Below, in pieces: positions 31,752-38,079 of a stretch of 38,079 bases of DNA; within the stretch, counting starts at the first letter, position 1; each line of letters opens with the position of its first letter. Source of the DNA: an uncultured Acetobacteraceae bacterium (GTDB taxonomy: Bacteria > Pseudomonadota > Alphaproteobacteria > Acetobacterales > Acetobacteraceae); NCBI GenBank assembly GCA_903895595.1, contig CAITUP010000084.1:1-38079 (forward strand), read 5' to 3'. A program made the position numbers and the translations under genes. Below the pieces are notes generated by a model, which searched no databases, was not told the origin of the DNA, and saw nothing but the letters and a program-made list of their open reading frames with translations.

Positions 31752-33317
31752 ATGCAAGCCTCCGCCGACAGCCACGAACGCGTTCTGATCCTCGATTTCG
31801 GCAGTCAGGTCACTCAGTTGATCGCCCGCCGACTGCGCGAGTCCGGCGTCTATTGCGAAATCTGGCCGTTCAACGTCGATCCCGAACGCATCAAGGCCTT
31901 CGCCCCGCGCGCCTTCATTCTATCCGGCGGACCGGCCAGCGTGCATGAGGGCGACTCGCCCCGCGCCCCGCAGATGGTGTTCGAACAGGGCGTGCCAGTG
32001 CTGGGCATCTGCTACGGCCAGATGGCGATGTGCGCGCAATTGGGCGGGGAGACCCAAGGCTCCGACCACCGCGAATTCGGCCGCGCCTTCGTCGATGTCA
32101 CCGGCGATTGCGAATTGCTGGACGGCGTCTGGCACAAGGGTGCGCGCGAGCAGGTGTGGATGAGCCACGGCGACCGGGTGACCAAGCTGCCGCCGGGGTT
32201 CCGCGTGGTGGCGTCGTCCGAGGGCGCGCCGTTCGCGCTGTTCGCCGACGACGAACGCAAATTCTACGGTGCGATGTTCCACCCGGAGGTCGTGCACACC
32301 CCGCACGGCGCCCAGCTGTTGCGCAATTTCACCCACAAGGTCGCGGGCCTGTCCGGCGACTGGACTATGGCCGGTTTCCGAGCGGCGGAGATCGCGAAGA
32401 TCCGGGCGCAGGTGGGGCAGGGGAGGGTGATTTGCGGCCTGTCCGGGGGCGTCGATTCCTCGGTTGCCGCGGTGTTGATCCATGAAGCCATCGGCGACCA
32501 GCTGACCTGCATCTTCGTCGATCACGGGCTGCTGCGGCATGGCGAAGCCGACGACGTCGTCGCCACCTTCCGCGACCGGTTCAACATCAAGTTGGTGCAC
32601 CGCGACGCGTCCGACCTGTTCCTCGGGGCGCTGGAGGGCGTCACCGACCCCGAGATCAAGCGCAAAACCATCGGCCGGTTGTTTATCGAGGTATTCGAGG
32701 AAGAGGCCGCCAAAATCGGAGGTGCCGATTTTCTGGCGCAGGGCACGCTGTACCCGGACGTGATCGAAAGCGTCAGCTTTACCGGCGGGCCGAGCGTGAC
32801 GATCAAATCGCATCACAATGTCGGCGGACTGCCGGAGCGGATGCGGATGCAACTCGTCGAACCCCTCCGCGAACTCTTCAAGGACGAGGTCCGCGCGCTC
32901 GGGCGCGAGCTGGGCATTCCCGAGATCATCGTCGGGCGGCACCCGTTCCCCGGGCCAGGCTTGGCGATCCGCATTCCTGGCGCGATCACGCGGGAACGGG
33001 CGGATATTCTGCGCAAGGCCGATGCGGTTTATCTGGAAGAAATTCGTAACGCTGGGCTCTACGACGCGATCTGGCAGGCGTTCGCGGTACTGCTGCCGGT
33101 GCGGACGGTGGGCGTGATGGGCGACGGACGGACCTACGATTACGCCTGCGCGCTGCGGGCGGTGACCAGCACGGACGGGATGACGGCGGATGTCTATCCG
33201 TTCTCCATGGAGTTTCTGACGCGGGTTGCCGGGCGGATCGTGAACGAGGTGCGGGGGATCAACCGGGTGACCTACGATATTACGTCGAAGCCGCCCGGGA
33301 CGATTGAGTGGGAGTAG
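31752..33317 (+). CDS. guaA: GMP synthase (glutamine-hydrolysing)
   Basis: 521 residues, full length. Glutamine amidotransferase domain: [30 protein letters not shown], the GICYGQ nucleophile Cys87, and the later His-Glu in [12 protein letters not shown] pyrophosphatase domain: SGGVDSS from residue 231, then IFVDHGLLR. The dimerisation domain ends with the conserved [18 protein letters not shown]. It converts XMP to GMP. The preferred ATG is 14 codons inside the open frame and gives the usual N-terminus. The 3' end is a known insertion site for genomic islands, and an integrase gene follows at once. Confidence 0.96.
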   Translation: MQASADSHERVLILDFGSQVTQLIARRLRESGVYCEIWPFNVDPERIKAFAPRAFILSGGPASVHEGDSPRAPQMVFEQGVPVLGICYGQMAMCAQLGGETQGSDHREFGRAFVDVTGDCELLDGVWHKGAREQVWMSHGDRVTKLPPGFRVVASSEGAPFALFADDERKFYGAMFHPEVVHTPHGAQLLRNFTHKVAGLSGDWTMAGFRAAEIAKIRAQVGQGRVICGLSGGVDSSVAAVLIHEAIGDQLTCIFVDHGLLRHGEADDVVATFRDRFNIKLVHRDASDLFLGALEGVTDPEIKRKTIGRLFIEVFEEEAAKIGGADFLAQGTLYPDVIESVSFTGGPSVTIKSHHNVGGLPERMRMQLVEPLRELFKDEVRALGRELGIPEIIVGRHPFPGPGLAIRIPGAITRERADILRKADAVYLEEIRNAGLYDAIWQAFAVLLPVRTVGVMGDGRTYDYACALRAVTSTDGMTADVYPFSMEFLTRVAGRIVNEVRGINRVTYDITSKPPGTIEWE

Positions 33318-33388
33318 CATATGTTCAGCTAAGTCGCTGAATTTATTAAATAAAAACCTTACACAAAACTTTCACTCCGAAAACTTCT

Positions 33389-33447
33389 CCCTTGCTTTTC
33401 AAGGGCCATGCGCGCATGCTTGCACAGGAAGTTGCACATTTTTGCAG
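33389..33447. repeat. Hairpin, palindrome and short direct repeats upstream of the integrase
   Basis: Three elements follow one another in the A/T-rich 164-bp gap between guaA and the integrase. First, a CCCTTG-CTTTT-CAAGGG hairpin (33389-33405). Second, the perfect 12-bp palindrome CATGCGCGCATG (33407-33418). Third, two TTGCACA copies 12 bp apart (33420-33426 and 33432-33438) plus a related TTGCAG at 33442. Such a cluster suits recombinase/excisionase arm sites or the integrase operator. The attachment core itself would be nearer the guaA stop and cannot be defined without the other end of the element. Confidence 0.45.
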
Positions 33448-33481
33448 CTGCTGAAAATCGTAGTCACCCGGGCAAGCGCGC

Positions 33482-34747
33482 ATGGTCATCAAGAAGCAAG
33501 ACTTCGGCGACGACGAGATCCTGATTTTTGATGAGGCCGTGATCTACAAGCGCGGCGATTACTGGCAGTTCCGCCTGTGGCTGCCCAAGGAAAACAAGTA
33601 CGCCCGGAAGAGCCTCAAAACCACCAACCGCTCCACCGCCATTGAAAAAGGCAAGGAGAGCTACCTTGAGCTCTACTCCAACATCAAGCAGGGCAAGACC
33701 TACTTTTCCATAGACGCCAAGAAAGGCGTCGAACTGTATCTCGCCCACCGGCAGAAGGATGTTGATGCTGGGCTGATCGTAAAGGGCCGGCTAAGCACCA
33801 TTAGGTCCCATCTCAACAATTGGTTGGATTTCATAGGGCGCGACACCAAGCTAAAAGAGATGCAGCGCACGGATTGCGAGAACTACTATCATGCGCGGAT
33901 CAAAGGAGTTGCTGGCATAGCCGCCCGGCAAGTCACCATTCAAAACGAGCAGAGCACAATCAACGCCATGATGGACTTTCTCTTCAAGAAGGGAGAGGCA
34001 TCCATTGACGGCTTTGATTTCCGCAGGCTGCCACGCATTGACACGCGTGACGACAGCATTAGGCGTTCAACTTTTACGCGGGACGAGATCACTGAGATCA
34101 ACGCAGCCATTGAAAAATACTGGGACCGCGATCTGAACAAGCTGGACGAGCTTGAATGGTACATGCGCATGATGGCCGGATATTTCTTCCGGATGGCATT
34201 CATGTCCGGGCTGCGCATCGGAGAGCTGATGCAGCTGCGATGGAACGACGTGGTGCCCAAGAATTATTTTGCAAAAAAGAAGAAAAAATACATACGCATT
34301 ATGCAAGTTATGGTTCGTGCTGAAACCAGCAAAGTACGTAAGAGCCGAATTTTATTATATAGAGATGATGACAACATTCCCACATGGAAGCACCGGGTAA
34401 GACCATTGTGGGAGGATACAAACGAACATGGAAAGCTTGTTTTTTCCTTAGACGGCAAGGAGCCTTTCAGCAAGCGCGCCCTGCATTACCACTTTGAACG
34501 AATGCTTACACTTGCTGGCATAGACCAAACCAATCGCAACCTTGTACCATACAGCTTTCGCCACTACTTCATCACTGAACGCATCATGGCAGGGCTGAAC
34601 TATCAGCAGGTGGCAGAGATGTGCGGCACCAGCGCCACGCAAATCGAACGCACCTATTACCACCTAAACGATGCAGCGCGCATGACGCACGCACTCGCCG
34701 GATATGAACTCAGCGACGATGGCCTCGTCGTTCCCATCGAGGAGTGA
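33482..34747 (+). CDS. Tyrosine recombinase / integrase of a guaA-associated element
   Basis: 421 residues. The N-terminal half (SAM-like core-binding region, about residues 75-180) precedes the catalytic domain. Catalytic residues: Arg245 in MSGLRIGELMQLRW, the Y-S-F-R360-H361 box (the first His of HxxR is a Tyr, a known variation), and the nucleophile Tyr392 or Tyr393 in ERTYYHL. Base composition is clearly more A/T-rich than guaA (for example the stretch near 34260-34380), showing a foreign origin. It reads away from guaA, starting 164 bp after its stop, which is typical when the element sits at the 3' end of its target gene. Confidence 0.9.
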   Translation: MVIKKQDFGDDEILIFDEAVIYKRGDYWQFRLWLPKENKYARKSLKTTNRSTAIEKGKESYLELYSNIKQGKTYFSIDAKKGVELYLAHRQKDVDAGLIVKGRLSTIRSHLNNWLDFIGRDTKLKEMQRTDCENYYHARIKGVAGIAARQVTIQNEQSTINAMMDFLFKKGEASIDGFDFRRLPRIDTRDDSIRRSTFTRDEITEINAAIEKYWDRDLNKLDELEWYMRMMAGYFFRMAFMSGLRIGELMQLRWNDVVPKNYFAKKKKKYIRIMQVMVRAETSKVRKSRILLYRDDDNIPTWKHRVRPLWEDTNEHGKLVFSLDGKEPFSKRALHYHFERMLTLAGIDQTNRNLVPYSFRHYFITERIMAGLNYQQVAEMCGTSATQIERTYYHLNDAARMTHALAGYELSDDGLVVPIEE

Positions 34748-34792
34748 ACGTACGCGGGATTGTCGGTTGGAGCGGCTTTGCGCGTCAGCTGG

Positions 34793-36160
34793 CTAGCGCA
34801 GGCTATCCGCGTCGTTTGCCGCTGCATCCTTCGTCCGTGCTGTTATGCCACTCAGCCGCCACGCATGTTTTTCCAGTTTGGCTTGCCAGTCCGGCGCGTC
34901 AAACAGCTCGTCTATGATCGCAACAGCTTCCAGCAATGCCTTCGGCGCAGCACGCTTCACAAACACCGCGTTGTTCGCCTCAATCATGGCCTTCACGTAG
35001 ACGTAGACGTTGTGATTGATCAGCACCTGATCCCCCAGCACGTCCGTCGTCTTAGTCTCAAATGCACCCACACGCGGGTTGAGGTCTTGCAGCGTAAAAA
35101 GGCCCGCGATCGGACTGGAAGTAGGAAAGGGCTGCGACACCGTGTTGTTGGCCGTGGCGTAGCCCGTAGGCAGCTTGGTCGCGCGGATGATCCAGTCTTC
35201 CATGCTGTCACCAAACGCGGGCAGGGTTACGTACTGATTAAGGCGGCCGGCCAGCAGATACGCGCTTGCACTATCAAAACTGATGGTGAAATCCGGGTTC
35301 ACTGTACGGCGGATGGCGCGCTGCATGGCCGTCAAGCAAACGGCCCAAATGGTGGTGCTGACGCCCAGCACGTGGCACCAGTTACGCGGCGCTGCAAGCA
35401 GGCCTTTGTCGCGTAGGATGAGCAGGCGGCGGAGGACGCGCTTGAGGCCGCCACGCGCACCGACTTCGCCTCCCAGCGCCCAACCTTCAAATTCATAGTC
35501 CTTCACCGCCGCAAACCAGCGCTCCTCGCTGGCAAGGTAGTCGTCGTCGGAACCCGGTGGCGTGTAGGCTTGCAGGACGTTCAGAAATTTGCAGCGCGAT
35601 TGCCGATCACGCCGCTTGGAAATCAGCTCAAGATTGGCGACGGTGAGCGCGATGAGTTGCTGCTCAGAAAGATGGTGGAAAGGTGTATCTGCGCGCGTCG
35701 GCATCTGCGCCCAAAGCGGCATGTCTATGGTCATGCCATAGTCGCAGTAGGTCTCCAGCCAGCGCATGATCCGCACCGGCAGATCGCTGGTGGACCATGC
35801 ATCAATGATCTCCTGCGGCTTATCGCGGAATGCCAGCCAAGGTTTGATCTCCGCTAGCTTGCCGGTTCCTATCTGAAACCCGGCACTGTCGCCGAAAATG
35901 ATCGTGTTGGGGTGCGCCGTGTTGATCGCGTTGTCCTGCCGCTCGTCCATGAAGTGGGCAGCGCTGGCGAGGCCCCATTTATAATGCCAATGCGCATTGT
36001 GAGGCTCGAGCCAGTTCAGCGCGGACATTTGCAAGGGGGTTGGCGAACGGCCGGAGGTTCGCATCGGCATTTCACTAGCCACCTCAATCGCTGATCCTGC
36101 CTGTATCGCGGGCAAGTAGACTGCGTAGCCGTGGGTTTGTTGGGTGAGGTCCTCAGCCAT
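34793..36160 (-). CDS. TGT/DpdA-like transglycosylase-fold protein
   Basis: 455 residues. Several blocks match the tRNA-guanine transglycosylase superfamily, closest in style to archaeal TGT and DpdA. IIFGDSAGFQIGTG holds Asp91 (base-binding Asp of TGT), TIDMPLW holds Asp146, GWALGGEVG (226-234) matches the substrate-binding LGG, CHVLGVST (262-269) matches the H-L/V-L-G strand, and FTISFDSASAYLLAGR holds Asp296, the expected nucleophile. INHNVYVYVKAM (H383-N384) matches the conserved His-Asn near the end. The CxCxxC zinc ligands that should lie between Asp296 and His383 are absent; no Cys follows residue 275. DpdA inserts 7-deazaguanine bases into DNA; this activity is inferred only. Start overlaps the stop of the upstream 638-aa gene by 8 nt. 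Confidence 0.72.
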   Translation of the reverse strand: MAEDLTQQTHGYAVYLPAIQAGSAIEVASEMPMRTSGRSPTPLQMSALNWLEPHNAHWHYKWGLASAAHFMDERQDNAINTAHPNTIIFGDSAGFQIGTGKLAEIKPWLAFRDKPQEIIDAWSTSDLPVRIMRWLETYCDYGMTIDMPLWAQMPTRADTPFHHLSEQQLIALTVANLELISKRRDRQSRCKFLNVLQAYTPPGSDDDYLASEERWFAAVKDYEFEGWALGGEVGARGGLKRVLRRLLILRDKGLLAAPRNWCHVLGVSTTIWAVCLTAMQRAIRRTVNPDFTISFDSASAYLLAGRLNQYVTLPAFGDSMEDWIIRATKLPTGYATANNTVSQPFPTSSPIAGLFTLQDLNPRVGAFETKTTDVLGDQVLINHNVYVYVKAMIEANNAVFVKRAAPKALLEAVAIIDELFDAPDWQAKLEKHAWRLSGITARTKDAAANDADSLR

Positions 36161-38069
36161 AACGCAACTCGGAAAATGCGGCTATGTTGCGAGATACGCC
36201 GCTGCGGGTGGCATGAGCTGTTGGAACGGCGATGCTGAACGCTGCCACCGCCGTTGAATAGGCGAGGACCAGCGCGTTTGCGTTGCCCGACATCGTGACC
36301 TTACCCACGACTTCCGCGTCGGCGACGTTGTATAGCGTCGTGGCGATATCGCGGCTGAGATGTAGCCAACTGGCCTTGTGCTGGGTTGGGATCGGCATGC
36401 GCACGGGAGCACCCTGCGCATCGCCCGCTGGATCAAAATTAAACTCAAACGTCAGCATGTTAGCGTCCAACGTCAGCCGCATCGCTTGGTTACTGGCGCG
36501 CGCGACCTGGCTGCCGTTGCCAAAGCTAACGAACCAGTCGTCAAGCAGGGCTTCTCGCAGTTGGCCAAACCACACGGGCTCAAGGTCCACCTGCCATTCA
36601 GGCTGCCACCCGGCGAAATCAAAGGCAGGCTGGAAGCCGATTACGGCACCGGCATCGCGCCACGTGTCATAGAAGGACAAAAGGCGAGGCTCCGGCTCAT
36701 GTTGGCGCTGCAATGCGATCAGCCATCTATCGCGCGTATTGATCGGCAGTTCGCGGACACCAACCCGCGTGCTGTCGTTCTTGCTGCTACGATAGCCGGG
36801 GTAGTTAGCGACGACGTCCTTCAAGCCAATGCTGAAAATCTCCGTCGTCTCAATCATGCGTTCAACAAGACGCAGGCCAACGCCTTCTAGCGCCGCCTCC
36901 GCATTGCGCATTGGTTCATGGTGATAATCGCCGGAGGCGATGACCAACGCATCCTCATCCAGTGTTGGATCAGCTTCCAGTTGTGCCCGGATGCGCATGG
37001 CTGTCGCACGGTGCAATGGCTCGGGCTTGGTGGCGAGATATGGGAAAGCACCCTTTGTGGGCTTGCAGAGCGTTACCACTGATGCTGCCAGCGCCGATGA
37101 GCTGAGAATAATGGACTGATCGGCAGCCCTAACCACCAGCTTCTTGGCCGCACGGACTTTCTGCGCTTTGCCCGTGCCGTCCCATGTCGGCAGCTGCTTG
37201 GTTGTTATGTGTGAACGATCGGCGTGCTTTTCTTCCCAAAGCCTGCGCTGCGCAAGGTCGTCTGACATTGCGATTGCAGGATACATCTGCGTGCGCACGG
37301 CCTCAACGAGCACGCGGAATGGCTCAGGCAGGTTGGCCAGCGTGTAATTCGTCGCATGCAATGCCGTGCTGGCCAGCAGGTCACGGTCGTTTGAACTGCC
37401 CACAACGATAACCGTGCCGTCTGCTTCGCGCTTGCCCAGCAGTACCAGCATGCCGTCCTTGCCAACGCGAATGGGAAGGGAGGGCTTAAAGCGCGCGATG
37501 CCTGCGGATGAGATCGCGCTGGCCAGGGCGGCCTTGCGCCATTCTGCCAAGCGCTCAACGCCAAACTCGTCGTCGGGCTTGCGCGTTGTTGTTCCCGTCA
37601 CCCCACCTGGGCCGGGACGGCCTTCACGGACAGCACGTGCATCTTGGTCCAGCTTGATAAGCCCGAAGATGCCGCCATTGCGGTTCATGAACTCAAGCAA
37701 CTTTGCTTCGGCTTCCTTGCGGTAGCGCTTGGGGTTATCCTCTTGCTCGGCATGCATGGCAGACAGCGCGGCGGCCCGTTGGCCAATCCTGCTGCTGTTG
37801 TTGCGCAGCTCTAGGCTCCTGCGGAAAACCAAACGGAGCAACGGGTTGAAGTTCGGCTTGTTGCCGTTGGCCAGGTCATAGCCGCGTATGCCGTGTTGGG
37901 CGTATTGGCTGACCAGGAAGTCGGGGTCAGTTTGGCAGTCGCGCCATAGCAGGTAGGCACGGACTAACGCTCGCCTGTGGGCACGCGTCGCGTGTTCCTT
38001 GGCGTCGTAGCTATCGCTAGCTTCCGTCGTCAGCACCTCCAGGCGGGCCGCTAGCTCAGCCGCTCCCAA
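36153..38069 (-). CDS. Unrecognised 638-aa protein coupled to the TGT/DpdA-like gene
   Basis: I do not recognise this family. At least 638 residues, no signal peptide or membrane helix. The N-terminal ~140 residues are rich in charged helices (RAHRRALVRAYLLWRDC, then LRLVFRRSLELRNN). The middle has beta-type sequence (LPIRVGKDGMLVLLGKREADG, quoted in part) and a basic stretch (KAQKVRAAKKLVVRAADQ). The C-terminal third is mixed, with Trp/Phe-rich strands. No Walker, nuclease or helicase motif could be identified. The TTG at 38069 has GGAGG just upstream, but the frame stays open to the window edge, so the gene may be truncated here. Its stop overlaps the TGT-like start (ATGGCTGA), so the products are probably made together and may form a complex. 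Confidence 0.7.
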   Translation of the reverse strand: MGAAELAARLEVLTTEASDSYDAKEHATRAHRRALVRAYLLWRDCQTDPDFLVSQYAQHGIRGYDLANGNKPNFNPLLRLVFRRSLELRNNSSRIGQRAAALSAMHAEQEDNPKRYRKEAEAKLLEFMNRNGGIFGLIKLDQDARAVREGRPGPGGVTGTTTRKPDDEFGVERLAEWRKAALASAISSAGIARFKPSLPIRVGKDGMLVLLGKREADGTVIVVGSSNDRDLLASTALHATNYTLANLPEPFRVLVEAVRTQMYPAIAMSDDLAQRRLWEEKHADRSHITTKQLPTWDGTGKAQKVRAAKKLVVRAADQSIILSSSALAASVVTLCKPTKGAFPYLATKPEPLHRATAMRIRAQLEADPTLDEDALVIASGDYHHEPMRNAEAALEGVGLRLVERMIETTEIFSIGLKDVVANYPGYRSSKNDSTRVGVRELPINTRDRWLIALQRQHEPEPRLLSFYDTWRDAGAVIGFQPAFDFAGWQPEWQVDLEPVWFGQLREALLDDWFVSFGNGSQVARASNQAMRLTLDANMLTFEFNFDPAGDAQGAPVRMPIPTQHKASWLHLSRDIATTLYNVADAEVVGKVTMSGNANALVLAYSTAVAAFSIAVPTAHATRSGVSRNIAAFSELRYG

Positions 38070-38079
38070 TCCTCCCTCC

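Noticed and set aside
33389-33405. The CCCTTG...CAAGGG hairpin as a guaA terminator
   Set aside because: It has no T-run after it and lies inside the integrase upstream cluster more than 70 bp after the stop.
33420-33447. TTGCAC repeats as a CRISPR array or plasmid origin
   Set aside because: Units are only 6-7 bp with irregular 10-12 bp spacing, and no cas or rep gene is near.
34760-35416. Plus-strand 218-codon frame opposite the TGT-like gene
   Set aside because: It is antisense to a frame with conserved superfamily motifs and itself shows none.
1-38079. tRNA or rRNA genes and riboswitches
   Set aside because: No cloverleaf, rRNA-like or recognisable riboswitch sequence was noticed in the intergenic regions, which are all under 250 bp.

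Overview
The window looks like chromosome of a high-GC alphaproteobacterium, most likely Acetobacteraceae/Rhodospirillales. The pointers are a long S9 (rpsI) after L13 (rplM), an rpsI - argC - gamma-carbonic-anhydrase neighbourhood, a second glutamyl-tRNA synthetase of the short alphaproteobacterial type, and an accessory catabolic gene set. The family assignment is inference from gene content; no rRNA or tRNA gene was seen.

Region by region. (1) 1-8170: oxidative/catabolic genes: a class II aldolase, an MFS carrier and a divergent AraC regulator, two tandem FMN 2-hydroxyacid oxidases, a small exported protein, a DOPA-dioxygenase-like protein, a VOC protein, and a divergent CYP153-type P450 with a strong inverted repeat in its promoter region. 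(2) 8186-12130: a marR-emrA-emrB multidrug efflux operon followed by a metallophosphoesterase. (3) 12316-14182: a more A/T-rich pair, an OLD-like ABC ATPase and a TOPRIM-like (DUF4276-type) protein whose start overlaps the ATPase stop; a candidate defence module. (4) 14226-17716: SMP-30 lactonase and HMG-CoA-lyase-like gene (ATGA overlap), then a convergent Baeyer-Villiger-type monooxygenase. (5) 17908-22043: housekeeping block rplM-rpsI with terminator, GST, ketopantoate-reductase-like gene, argC, gamma-carbonic anhydrase. (6) 22109-23785: a small ORF, a membrane-protein gene broken by an in-frame TGA, and a transglutaminase-like protein. (7) 23801-25965: chrB-chrA chromate resistance operon. 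(8) 26145-29929: a small acidic protein, a gltX with altered active-site motifs, a GMC oxidoreductase, and two small membrane proteins behind a CtrA-like site. (9) 30097-33317: two SDRs and guaA. (10) 33318-38079: a mobile element next to the 3' end of guaA: tyrosine recombinase, then (opposite strand) a TGT/DpdA-like transglycosylase-fold protein and a 638-aa protein of unknown family, coupled by an 8-nt overlap. The window ends inside this element.

The best candidate for an undescribed system is region 10: a DpdA/archaeal-TGT-like enzyme without the zinc-binding cysteines, paired with an unknown large protein on a guaA-associated island. This suggests a minimal or divergent nucleic-acid base-exchange (possibly DNA 7-deazaguanine) system. 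The ATPase/TOPRIM pair in region 3 is a second candidate. All functional statements rest on motif reading by eye; no database search was run.
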